DNA of 64,000 nt. Source: Nocardia brasiliensis NBRC 14402. GTDB lineage: Bacteria > Actinomycetota > Actinomycetes > Mycobacteriales > Mycobacteriaceae. Positions within the stretch are counted from its first letter, which is position 1, and every line of letters begins with the position of its first letter. Of the stretch, positions 56,772 through 64,000 are shown one piece after another. The position numbers were made by a program, and so were the translations under genes. Location of the stretch: NCBI RefSeq assembly GCF_000308475.2, contig NZ_BAFT02000057.1:124001-188000 (forward strand), in the 5' to 3' direction. The notes under the pieces are model-generated. The model was given only the letters and a program-made list of their open reading frames with translations. It searched no databases and was not told where the DNA came from.

Positions 56772-58199
56772 ATGACCGAGGATTCGCAGGACCGGCGGGA
56801 CGAGGCGGCGAACGCCACGCCCGACCGGCCGCAGCCGACCGAACAGATCCCGGCAGCACCGGCGAACCCGCCGTACGCAGCGGATTCCGCCTATGCGCCG
56901 CACAGCTACGGGTCGTTCGAAGGTCAGCATCCGATGGGTCACTATCCGCCGCCCCAGCACACGCAGCCGTTCCCCGGCCCCGAGTACGGCGCGCCGCCGC
57001 CCTACGACCCGCACGCCGGCTTCGATCCGCAAGCGCCGCAGGGCGGCCCGTTCGAGGAGCCCAAGCCGCCCCGCCGCCCGATCCGGACCGGACTGGTCGC
57101 GGGCGCGGTGGCGCTGGCCCTGGTCAGCGGTGGCGTCGGCGGCGCGGTGGGCGCCCTGGTCAGTCATTCCGACACCGGGAGTTCGGTCGTCACCAACGCG
57201 CTGGACCAGCCGAAGCCGAACGTCAACAACGTTTCCAACGCACCGGCCGGATCGACGCAGGCGGTGGCGCAGAAGGTGCTGCCCAGCGTGGTGATGATCA
57301 AGGTGGCCAGCAGCCGGGCCGAGGGCGAGGGCTCCGGTGTGGTGCTGTCCTCCGACGGCCTCATCCTGACCAATAATCACGTGGCCGCGGGCGGTGGCCC
57401 GAACGCCAAGATGGAGGTCATGTTCTCCGACGGCAGCACCGCGCCCGCCACGATCGTCGGCGCGGACCCCGTCTCGGACCTGGCCGTCATCAAGGTCAGC
57501 GGCAAGTCCGGCCTGACCCCGATCGAACTGGGCACCTCGTCGAACCTGCAGGTCGGCCAGCCGGTTGTGGCGATCGGTTCGCCGCTCGGCCTGGCGGGCA
57601 CGGTCACCACCGGCATCGTCTCCGCGCTGAACCGCCCGGTTTCGACCAGCGGTGAGGGCGCGCAGAATCCGGCCGCCGCGAACCCGGTGATCGACGCGAT
57701 CCAGACCGACGCCGCGATCAACCCGGGTAATTCCGGTGGCGCGCTCGTCGACGGCAGTGGCAAGCTCATCGGCATCAACACCGCCATCGCCAGCCTGGGC
57801 GGCGGCGAGGTGGGTGTCGGTCAGCAGAGCGGCTCGATCGGCCTCGGCTTCGCCATCCCGGTCGACCAGGCCCGCCGCGTCGCCGACGAACTCATCAAGA
57901 CCGGTCACGCGACGTACGCACAGATCGGCGTCAAGATTCAGAAGCAGGACACCGCCAACGGCGCACGGGTGCTGGAATCCACCCCGGACGGGCCGGCCGC
58001 CAAGGCGGGCATCCCCGCGGGCGTGGTCGTCACGAAACTGAATGACCGGACCATCGATTCGGGCGACGCGCTCGTCGCCGCGGTCCGCTCGCACCAACCA
58101 GGAGACAAGGTGAAAGTCACCTATACCGATGAACAAGGCAACAATCCGAAGACCGTCGAGGTGACCCTCACCGGTGCGCCTGCGGACGGCGGGCGGTGA
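56772..58199 (+). CDS. pepD: HtrA-like serine protease PepD
   Basis: 475 residues from ATG 56772. A disordered Pro/Tyr/Gln-rich cytosolic part (1-105) precedes one membrane helix (about 107-130). The trypsin-like domain has His203 in TNNHVAAG, Asp236 in VSDLAVIKV and Ser321 in GNSGGALVDG. One PDZ domain ends the protein (YAQIGVKIQKQDTANGARVL). It degrades or refolds misfolded envelope proteins and feeds back on MprB. The MprA box upstream places it in the MprAB regulon. The stop overlaps a possible start of moaB2. Confidence 0.95.
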   Translation: MTEDSQDRRDEAANATPDRPQPTEQIPAAPANPPYAADSAYAPHSYGSFEGQHPMGHYPPPQHTQPFPGPEYGAPPPYDPHAGFDPQAPQGGPFEEPKPPRRPIRTGLVAGAVALALVSGGVGGAVGALVSHSDTGSSVVTNALDQPKPNVNNVSNAPAGSTQAVAQKVLPSVVMIKVASSRAEGEGSGVVLSSDGLILTNNHVAAGGGPNAKMEVMFSDGSTAPATIVGADPVSDLAVIKVSGKSGLTPIELGTSSNLQVGQPVVAIGSPLGLAGTVTTGIVSALNRPVSTSGEGAQNPAAANPVIDAIQTDAAINPGNSGGALVDGSGKLIGINTAIASLGGGEVGVGQQSGSIGLGFAIPVDQARRVADELIKTGHATYAQIGVKIQKQDTANGARVLESTPDGPAAKAGIPAGVVVTKLNDRTIDSGDALVAAVRSHQPGDKVKVTYTDEQGNNPKTVEVTLTGAPADGGR

Positions 58200-58279
58200 T
58201 GCGCGTGCTGCAGGGCGGGTGGACTCCGCTGCTCGACACGGCCGCCGATGTTCTCGGCGCAGGCGCTACGGTGAGCACC

Positions 58280-58774
58280 ATGGAAATCGATGCTCCTGTG
58301 GCGGGGCGTGCTCTGGTGGTGGTCGTCGATGATCGAACGGCGCATGGAGGTGTTGACTCGCTCGGTCCGCTGGTCACCGAGCTGCTCACCGAAGCGGGCT
58401 TCCTGGTGGACGCCTCGGTCTCGGTGCAGGCCGACGAGGTCGAGATCCGCAATGCGCTGAACACCGCGGTGATCGGCGGTGTCGACCTGGTCATCTCAGT
58501 CGGCGGTACCGGTATGTCGCCGCGTGATGTCACCCCCGAGGCCACCTCGCAGGTCCTCGATCGCGAACTGCCCGGCATCAGCGAGGCGCTGCGCTCCTCC
58601 GGCCGGGTAGCGGGTTCGCTCGATGCGGGGCTGTCCCGCGGTGTGGCGGGCGTTTCCGGCAGCACCCTGGTGGTGAACCTGCCGGGCACCCGGGCCGCCG
58701 TGCGTGACGGTATGGCGACGCTCGGCCCGCTGGCGAGCAAAGTGATCGGCGAACTCTCCGGATTGGTCGAATAA
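58280..58774 (+). CDS. moaB2: Molybdenum cofactor biosynthesis protein MoaB2 (MogA/MoaB fold)
   Basis: About 164 residues from ATG 58280 (MEIDAPVAGRALVVVVDDRT). The molybdopterin-binding signature is VISVGGTGMSPRDVTPEATS, followed by GISEALRSSGRVAGSLDAGL and GSTLVVNLPGTRAAVRDGMA. Longer starts exist at 58199 (overlapping the pepD stop) and GTG 58271; the family usually begins shortly before ALVVVVDDR. It adenylates molybdopterin or has a related role. Its position after pepD matches Rv0984. Confidence 0.9.
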   Translation: MEIDAPVAGRALVVVVDDRTAHGGVDSLGPLVTELLTEAGFLVDASVSVQADEVEIRNALNTAVIGGVDLVISVGGTGMSPRDVTPEATSQVLDRELPGISEALRSSGRVAGSLDAGLSRGVAGVSGSTLVVNLPGTRAAVRDGMATLGPLASKVIGELSGLVE

Positions 58775-58976
58775 TTACGGTTTCCAGTTCTTCCGACGAC
58801 ATCCCTCGTCCGGCGGCGCGCCGGGCGGGGGATGCGGCGCGTCTGGCCGCTATCTTCGGCGACACCCTCCCAGACACTACGCGCGACGAACGCGATCACG
58901 ATTCGGATAACGCATCTTCGACCGATGATTGGCTGCGTTCCCAGATTCCCCCGCATCACGGATGACTGCCGATATC

Positions 58977-58993
58977 TACGTAGTTGCTACGTA
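58977..58993. promoter_or_regulatory. Perfect 7-3-7 inverted repeat upstream of the porins
   Basis: TACGTAG-TTG-CTACGTA is a perfect palindrome in an AT-rich background, 482 bp before the first porin start. The binding protein is unknown. Confidence 0.5.
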
Positions 58994-59183
58994 ACGTCCA
59001 GTCGGCTTCCCGGCGAATTACTCGCTGATGTTTCAGATCCGAGTCCCTTCTCTCGTTCTTGTACGGCCCTGTCCCGTATTCAGCGCTTGGCGTTTTGGTG
59101 ACTCGGTCGGCACCGTCCGGTCGGTCCGACTGTCTCCGCCACGTAATTTGCGCACGTCAAATAGCATTCTTTCGTTAACGACT

Positions 59184-59199
59184 GTGATCTACATCACAT
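59184..59199. promoter_or_regulatory. Perfect CRP-family site upstream of the porins
   Basis: TGTGATCTACATCACA matches TGTGA-N6-TCACA at every position. It lies 276 bp before the first MspA start, just after a TTCGTTAACG element. Confidence 0.7.
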
Positions 59200-59474
59200 T
59201 GATCTTTACGAAAGCTCGCGTTGCAGTGCCGTTACCTAGCGTTTAATGTTCGCCACGAGCCACCCACACTGGACTTCATCGGCCCGGGTGCGGCACGTAC
59301 GCGTCGACCCGGCGGAACCTGGCTCGGTTCCGTTGCCAGCCGGAGCGTCGCGGCGACCTTTAATTGCTGGTTACACACCGGCAACAAAAGGGCGACAAAC
59401 TGAGCTGGGCCTGCGAGGACCACTGTCCAGCCTCGATGGTCGAGGCTGACTGTTTTAACCTGATGAGGGGAAGT

Positions 59475-60149
59475 ATGAGCGAGAACCGCACCAACGGTCT
59501 GCGCCGCGGTGCCCGCGTCGCGGGCGTCGGCGCTGCCGCTGCCGTGGCCATGGGCCTCCTTTCGACCGGCGCTGCCAGCGCTGATGTTTTTGTGCCGTTG
59601 CCGGACGGCCAGAAGCTCGGACCGGGCGTGACCATTACCCGCACCGGAGAGCACGCCATCGTCTCGCCGTCGCTTGCGGCCAACGGCGCGGGCCGCGTCG
59701 TGTGGGTTTCCGGTAACGCCTCGGCGGATGTCACCGAGACCCCCGAGGGCAAGGTCGGCCCCTGGAACGGCGCGACGAACAAGCCCGGCACCAACAACTC
59801 CTCGACCCACGGCACGTCCCAGCTCAACACCGGCTACATCATCGGCTGCCAGGTCAGCATCGCCGACGACGCGATCTCCGTCGGTGTCTCGGCCAAGGTC
59901 GACCTCTCCAGCGGTGGCGTCGGTGGCTCCATCGGCCTGAACCTGGGCCCCGGTGACGTCAAGTTCGTCCAGATCGAGCTGAAAGACATCACCAAGCCCG
60001 GCGCCTACTCGGTCGAGTACCAGGACGTCGAGATGGAAATCCAGGGCTGCGCGGGCTACGCCCAGGCGCGCTCCTACACCGTGGTCGAGATCATCGGTGA
60101 CAACTACTCGAAGACCACCCTCTACGGGGCGCCGTTCAGCATCGGCTGA
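59475..60149 (+). CDS. MspA/Nfp-family porin 1
   Basis: 224 residues from ATG 59475 (GAGGGGAAGT before it). The signal peptide ends ASA before DVFVPLPDGQ. The mature beta-barrel part has VWVSGNASADV, TGYIIGCQVSI and the C-terminal QGCAGYAQARSYTVVEI and SKTTLYGAPFSIG. A Cys pair (IIGCQ and QGCAG) occurs also in the next two genes and is absent from M. smegmatis MspA. Like NfpA/NfpB of Nocardia farcinica it should form a hydrophilic channel in the mycolate outer membrane. Confidence 0.92.
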   Translation: MSENRTNGLRRGARVAGVGAAAAVAMGLLSTGAASADVFVPLPDGQKLGPGVTITRTGEHAIVSPSLAANGAGRVVWVSGNASADVTETPEGKVGPWNGATNKPGTNNSSTHGTSQLNTGYIIGCQVSIADDAISVGVSAKVDLSSGGVGGSIGLNLGPGDVKFVQIELKDITKPGAYSVEYQDVEMEIQGCAGYAQARSYTVVEIIGDNYSKTTLYGAPFSIG

Positions 60150-60221
60150 CGACTGTCGAATTCTCGAATTGTTGAACACCTTTCTCGCTGAAACGAACTC
60201 AACCCCTGAGGGATTTAACAA

Positions 60222-60884
60222 ATGATCAACCGTAAGAACTTGGTGCGGGCAGCCGGTGTCGGTGCCGCCGCAACCATCGCCATGGGCCTGTTCTCCATCG
60301 GTGCCGCGAATGCGGACACCTTCGTGCCGCTGCCCGGCGGCGAGATCACCAAGACGCTGTCCGACGGCACTGTGGTGACGGTCCGCCTCGTCAACGAGTC
60401 GGCGAACATCAACCCGTCCATGGGCTCGACTCCGGTGCACCGCAACGCGTGGGTGTCCGGTTCGGCGCAGGTCGAGATCAACGGCACCGCGACGGGCAAG
60501 ATCCGTCCGGGCTACGTGGTCGGCTGCCAGGTCAACATCGACGGCGGCAACGCCACCGGTGGCGTCGACGCCAGCGGCAAGTGGGACGGTAGCAGCGGCG
60601 ATGTCGGCGCCAGCGGCGGCGGCAACCTGACCCTCGGCCCGGGCCAGGCGACCTCGTTCTACCTGCTCGACCGCGAAGTGGCCGACGACTTCGGCAACGA
60701 GGATCACTCGACCCAGATCACCTTCAAGAACGGCAAGGGCTCGGTCACCTGGGCCGACTCCACCATCGGCCTCGGCGGCTGTGCCGGCTACGCGCAGGCT
60801 CGCGCGTTCGTCAAGGTCAAGGTCGAGACCGACAACGTCATGTCCTACGTGACGCTGTGGGGCCAGCCGTTCAGCCTCGGCTGA
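60222..60884 (+). CDS. MspA/Nfp-family porin 2
   Basis: 220 residues starting MINRKNLVRAAGVGAAATIA, with the signal peptide ending ANA before DTFVPLPGGE. The rest aligns with porin 1: HRNAWVSGSAQVEI, GYVVGCQVNIDGG, GGCAGYAQARAFVKVK and YVTLWGQPFSLG. A Gly-rich loop (SGDVGASGGG) may line the constriction. It lies 72 bp after porin 1 and is followed by a terminator, so the two form a transcription unit and perhaps a hetero-oligomeric channel. Confidence 0.92.
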   Translation: MINRKNLVRAAGVGAAATIAMGLFSIGAANADTFVPLPGGEITKTLSDGTVVTVRLVNESANINPSMGSTPVHRNAWVSGSAQVEINGTATGKIRPGYVVGCQVNIDGGNATGGVDASGKWDGSSGDVGASGGGNLTLGPGQATSFYLLDREVADDFGNEDHSTQITFKNGKGSVTWADSTIGLGGCAGYAQARAFVKVKVETDNVMSYVTLWGQPFSLG

Positions 60885-60910
60885 CGTCTGATCTCACCTC
60901 GCACGACATA

Positions 60911-60944
60911 AGCGGGCCCGTCGCCACCGCGACGGGCCCGCTTT
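60911..60944 (+). terminator. Terminator after porin 2
   Basis: AGCGGGCCCGTCGC (60911-60924) pairs with GCGACGGGCCCGCT (60929-60942) around CACC, followed by TT. Confidence 0.88.
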
Positions 60945-61046
60945 GGTGTTTCCTGTCTGCCGCCGCCACCAGCGCCGAGGCAGGGGCTGTCCTCGGTTCT
61001 CCACTCGCAGTTGCGAATTCGTTCCGCTAGGGGTCGACAAAACACG

Positions 61047-61697
61047 ATGATCAACCGCAAGAATCTGATGCGCCGGGCCGGGCTCGGCGCCGCCGTCACC
61101 GTCGCGATGGGCCTGTGCGCCACCGGCACGGCCGATGCCGGTACCTTCGTCGCGCTGCCGGGCGGTGAGCTGTCCAAGACGCTGGCCGACGGCACCGTGG
61201 TGACGATCGAATTGGCCGGCGAATCGGTCGACATCGAACCGTTCATGGGCCTGCTGCCGCTGCCGCGCAACGCCGCGGTCTCCGGCCGGGTGCGGGTCGA
61301 GTTGTCCGGGCCGCCCGAAGGCAAGGCCGGGTCGATCTTCCCGGGCTATACCGTCGGTTGTGAGGCCGATGTGAGCGGTGGCGGTGCCGGGGATCTGGAC
61401 GCGGCCGCACCGCGTACGGGCGCCGTCACCGACGGCACGCTGGTGCTCGGCCCGGGGCAGGTGCAGTCTTTCTACGTACGCGACCTGGAGCAGGCGGGCG
61501 ATCTCGGCACCGAGGTGTACACGGCGCGTAACCAGTTCGAGGGCAGCACCGGCTCGGTCAGCTGGACCAACGAGAACATCGCCCTCTACGGCTGCAGCGG
61601 GCCCGCGCAGGCGCGCGCGTTCGTCAGCCTCAGCGTGGAAACCGATCAGCTCGTCACCTGGATCACGTTGTGGGGCCAGCCTTTCAGCCTCGGCTGA
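61047..61697 (+). CDS. MspA/Nfp-family porin 3
   Basis: 216 residues from ATG 61047 (MINRKNLMRRAGLGAAVTVA), closest to porin 2 at both ends (YVTLWGQPFSLG compared with WITLWGQPFSLG). It retains the Cys pair (TVGCEADV and YGCSGPAQAR), but the central loop differs (GGGAGDLDAAAPRTGAV). It has its own region after the porin 2 terminator and so may be expressed separately. Confidence 0.9.
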   Translation: MINRKNLMRRAGLGAAVTVAMGLCATGTADAGTFVALPGGELSKTLADGTVVTIELAGESVDIEPFMGLLPLPRNAAVSGRVRVELSGPPEGKAGSIFPGYTVGCEADVSGGGAGDLDAAAPRTGAVTDGTLVLGPGQVQSFYVRDLEQAGDLGTEVYTARNQFEGSTGSVSWTNENIALYGCSGPAQARAFVSLSVETDQLVTWITLWGQPFSLG

Positions 61698-61725
61698 CAC
61701 CAAAGATCAACCAGCACAAGTAGAA

Positions 61726-61755
61726 ACAAGCCCGTCGCGTTCGCGACGGGCTTGT
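61726..61755. terminator. Bidirectional terminator between porin 3 and mscL
   Basis: ACAAGCCCGTCGCG (61726-61739) and CGCGACGGGCTTGT (61742-61755) form a near-continuous palindrome between convergent genes. Confidence 0.85.
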
Positions 61756-61776
61756 GCTGTTGCTGAACAACAGGTT

Positions 61777-62181
61777 TCAGGACTCGTGCTTACCGCCCGC
61801 GCTGCGCTGGCCCTCGGCCAGCAGGTCGCGGATCTGGATGAGCAGTTCGGTGTCGCTGAGCTCGACCGCCTCTTTGCTGAACTTCTTCTTCACGTGGGTG
61901 GCGGGCAGGACCAGCACGAAGTACAGCACGGCGGCGATGATCGCGAAGTTGATCGCCGCGGTGATGATCGGGCCGACCTGGACGAAGGTCGCGGGTTTGT
62001 CGGCAACCAGCTGGAAGCCGAGCCCCAATTCGTTGCTGCCGCCGAAGACGGCCAGGATCGGATTGACGATGCCGTTGGTGAAAGCGGTGACGATCGCGAC
62101 GAACGCGGTGCCGATGACCACGGCAACCGCCAGGTCCACGACGTTTCCGCGGAACAGAAAATCCTTGAAACCCTTGAGCAT
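61777..62181 (-). CDS. mscL: Large-conductance mechanosensitive channel
   Basis: 134 residues from ATG 62181: MLKGFKDFLFRGNVVDLAVA, VVIGTAFVAIVTAFTNGIVN (TM1 and pore), GPIITAAINFAIIAAVLYFV (TM2) and a charged C-terminal helix. The pentamer opens at high membrane tension to release solutes in osmotic downshock. The location matches Rv0985c near mprAB in mycobacteria. Confidence 0.97.
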   Translation of the reverse strand: MLKGFKDFLFRGNVVDLAVAVVIGTAFVAIVTAFTNGIVNPILAVFGGSNELGLGFQLVADKPATFVQVGPIITAAINFAIIAAVLYFVLVLPATHVKKKFSKEAVELSDTELLIQIRDLLAEGQRSAGGKHES

Positions 62182-62400
62182 TGCCGATGTCTCCTCTACT
62201 TGTGGAGCTGACAAGTCGAGCTGGCCGGGCGACATCTACCGGTACGGGCGATGCTAGTTGACCTTGCTGGCAAATGTGTGGACAACATCCGGGCGGCCGC
62301 CTCGTCCGCAGTGCGTGCCCGGCCGGGATCGCCTGCTGCGATCGGAACAAGGATCCACTCGGTGAGCTCTTCTCGGCCGACCTGGGTGTTGTCCGTCTGC

Positions 62401-63051
62401 TCAGTGGAAGACGACGGCAAGCGCGGTGTGCAGGGACGCTGCCGCGACCACCGCGGCATGTTCGGCGTCCATCGCGACCAGCACCACCCGTTCTTTGACG
62501 CCGCGTCCGTCCCCGGGGCCGGACACCAGGACCACCGCGGCATCGGTGGCCAGGGTGCGGGCGGGCCTGCTGCCCTGTTCCTCGCCGCCGATCACGTCGA
62601 CCCGATCGCCGGCGCGCAGGATTTCGGTGACCGCGGTGTCGGCGAGCCGGATGGGCACGATCCTGGCGTCGCGCGCGCCGGTCGCGACGGCGGCCAGCCG
62701 CGACCCGACCACCCGGAGATCGGTGAACACTTCGCCGGCGCGCACGGCGCCGGTCAGCGTGGCGCCGACGACGGTCGCGGGATCACGGACGACGCCCGCG
62801 GGTAGCACGGCGGCCTCTCGTGGGGCGGTGCGCAGATCATCGGCTTCGAGGACCCGGCCCGGCGCGAGGTCGCGGCCGGCGACGACCACCGTCGCGCGTT
62901 CGGAACCCGGATCACCGCGCAGAAACAGGACCACCGCCGCCACGACCAGTCCCGCGGCCAGCAGCCGCCGTACCAGCAAGCTGTCGGCCCAGGGTGGTCG
63001 CTGCCACGTCGCGAAGTGTTCGCGGCCGAGATCGGCGAAGGGGCGAGTCAT
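62401..63051 (-). CDS. SAF-domain protein (CpaB/RcpC-like) with one membrane helix
   Basis: 216 residues. After about 28 cytosolic residues comes a membrane helix (RRLLAAGLVVAAVVLFLRGD). A SAF domain follows: TVVVAGRDLAPGRVLEADDL, then GATLTGAVRAGEVFTDLRVV, and a C-terminal part with IRLADTAVTEILRAGDRVDV. The SAF plus RcpC pattern is that of CpaB/RcpC pilus-assembly proteins and of related actinobacterial flagella-like P-ring proteins. No tad or flp genes lie in the window, so its role is open. Confidence 0.8.
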   Translation of the reverse strand: MTRPFADLGREHFATWQRPPWADSLLVRRLLAAGLVVAAVVLFLRGDPGSERATVVVAGRDLAPGRVLEADDLRTAPREAAVLPAGVVRDPATVVGATLTGAVRAGEVFTDLRVVGSRLAAVATGARDARIVPIRLADTAVTEILRAGDRVDVIGGEEQGSRPARTLATDAAVVLVSGPGDGRGVKERVVLVAMDAEHAAVVAAASLHTALAVVFH

Positions 63052-63139
63052 GGTCGGATCTTATGATCGCGGCCACCCTCGATCGGTCCCGGAAAGGGGC
63101 GGTTGTGGATAAACGAAGGGCCTGTGGATAACTCTCAGA

Positions 63140-63451
63140 TCAGCTGGCCACGGCGGTGCTCGCCGTGCTGTTGCTGCCGTTGGAGGAGCTGGAATCCGAG
63201 GACGTCGAGGAGCTCGAACCGTTGTCGGACTTGCCGTTGTCGGACTTCGCGGGCTCGCTCGCGGTGGACGCGCCGCCGCGGCTGTCGGTGCGGTAGAAGC
63301 CGCTGCCCTTGAACACGATGCCGACCGAGTTGAACAGCTTGCGCAGCTTGCCGGAGCACTCGGGGCAGACCGTCAGCGACTCGTCGGAAAAGGACTGAAC
63401 GATGTCGAAGCGGTTGTCACACTGGGTGCACGCATACGAATAAGTTGGCAC
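63140..63451 (-). CDS. FmdB-family zinc-ribbon protein
   Basis: 103 residues from GTG 63451 (GGAGG 5 bases before). The zinc ribbon is VPTYSYACTQCDNRFDIVQS with the second pair VCPECSGKLRKLF and then VFKGSGFYRTDSR. The tail of about 40 residues is almost all Ser, Asn, Thr and Asp (low complexity). FmdB proteins may regulate transcription or bind metal; no role is known. It is separated by 68 bp from the cyclo-ligase gene. Confidence 0.9.
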   Translation of the reverse strand: MPTYSYACTQCDNRFDIVQSFSDESLTVCPECSGKLRKLFNSVGIVFKGSGFYRTDSRGGASTASEPAKSDNGKSDNGSSSSTSSDSSSSNGSNSTASTAVAS

Positions 63452-63519
63452 AGCATCCTCCGCGAGTTTCGTCATCTGGCACTCTACAGCCGACAGTGCC
63501 AACGTTGCCAATCCGCTGT

Positions 63520-64000
63520 TCATTCCGCCGCGTGATCTTCGCCAAGCCGTTGCAGCCCGCCGCGCGGCGTGAGCGCCCAGCCCATCCGCAGATCGTGCGG
63601 CTCCTCGGGCAGCCGGGGCACCACCTCGTCGTCGCGGACCACCGCGACCAGCCGGGCGTCGTCCCGCGCGGCGGCCAGCGTTCGGTCGTAATAACCAGCC
63701 CCGCGCCCGAGCCGCACGCCGCGCCGGTCCACCGCGAGCGCGGGCACCAGGATCAGCTCGGCCCAGCCGACCGCCGCGCTGGTCAGCGCCGAGCCGGTGG
63801 GTTCGAGCAGGCCGAACCTGGCCCGCCGCAAACTTTCCCGGCCCAGGTATTCGGCCCAGTCCAGTGGTCCGGGCGGACCGGTCACCGGGAGCAGTACGCG
63901 CGCGCCGGCCGTCCGCATCGCGTCGAGCAGTTCGAGCGACCCCGGTTCACCACGCACGGGCACGTATGCGCACACCCAGCCGTCGAGGTCGAGCCCGGTG
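63520..64000 (-). CDS. 5-formyltetrahydrofolate cyclo-ligase (partial, C-terminal)
   Basis: The minus-strand reading enters at the window edge. The visible 160 codons include the family signature RLGRGAGYYDRTLA and LILVPALAVDRRGV, with a C-terminal VPRLPEEPHDLRMGWALTPR. The enzyme converts 5-formyl-THF to 5,10-methenyl-THF with ATP. The N-terminus with the start is outside the window. Confidence 0.92.
   Translation of the reverse strand, partial: TGLDLDGWVCAYVPVRGEPGSLELLDAMRTAGARVLLPVTGPPGPLDWAEYLGRESLRRARFGLLEPTGSALTSAAVGWAELILVPALAVDRRGVRLGRGAGYYDRTLAAARDDARLVAVVRDDEVVPRLPEEPHDLRMGWALTPRGGLQRLGEDHAAE

Larger units (their letters stand above)
58775..59474. promoter_or_regulatory. Long AT-rich regulatory region before the porin genes
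   Basis: 700 bp without a credible gene and with lower GC than average. It holds a TACGTAG-TTG-CTACGTA inverted repeat (58977-58993) and a CRP-like palindrome (59184-59199). The size suggests a long 5' leader or several regulators acting on porin expression. Confidence 0.6.

Overview
The window is high-GC actinobacterial chromosome, most likely Nocardia or a close mycolic-acid relative. Three things suggest this. MspA/Nfp-type outer-membrane porins are present. One block runs in the order known from Mycobacterium tuberculosis: pgi, chorismate mutase, uvrD1/pcrA, an M23 peptidase, sucC-sucD, the 34 kDa antigen, perM, purN, purH. A second block, mprA-mprB-pepD-moaB2-(porins)-mscL, also matches that genome. 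The synteny is recalled family knowledge, not a search result. No rRNA, tRNA, CRISPR array or intact transposon was found.

Layout. 0-9.6 kb is accessory metabolism. It holds a MocR regulator divergent from a PNPOx-like flavoprotein, a DUF4436 membrane protein and a PucR regulator. A fatty-acyl module follows: an HxxxD acyltransferase coupled to a crotonase, divergent from a TetR regulator overlapping aidB, with a near-perfect operator between them. A secreted M4 metalloprotease closes the section. 9.6-19 kb is core: a P-loop kinase, pgi, an aldehyde dehydrogenase, chorismate mutase, pcrA and a TIGR01777 protein. 19-23.4 kb is unstable ground: a low-complexity tract, a tautomerase gene pair separated by ~115-bp decaying tandem repeats, a 31-bp inverted repeat, an IS481-type remnant, a 19-bp minisatellite, and an M23 peptidase preceded by a coupled short ORF.

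23.8-37 kb carries sucCD, a large SARP/AfsR-type regulator, two tiny paralogous secreted proteins, a DUF5336 antigen, perM, purNH, a broken GH20 fragment, a lipoprotein and a B-lectin/LysM protein. 37.1-42.3 kb is a five-gene operon: KAS III, AvrD, a P-loop ATPase, a DHA2 exporter and a second P-loop ATPase. It looks like a small biosynthesis-and-export locus for a syringolide or butenolide-type molecule. A perfect CRP-type palindrome and a second operator-like palindrome lie upstream. This is the best candidate here for an undescribed system.

43.5-46.4 kb is a zinc-starvation island. Six cysteine-poor ribosomal proteins (S18, S14, L33, L28, L31B, L32) and a CobW/Mrf-like GTPase flank two Zur-like boxes. 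46.4-53.1 kb has a phage-lysin-like DUF1906 protein and a complete conservon (sensor kinase, roadblock, DUF742, GTPase) extended by a coupled MHYT membrane protein. 53.5-62.2 kb is the envelope-stress block mprAB and pepD, with matching MprA boxes before mprA and pepD, then moaB2, three cysteine-pair MspA porins and mscL. The right end has a SAF-domain protein, an FmdB zinc ribbon and a partial 5-formyl-THF cyclo-ligase.
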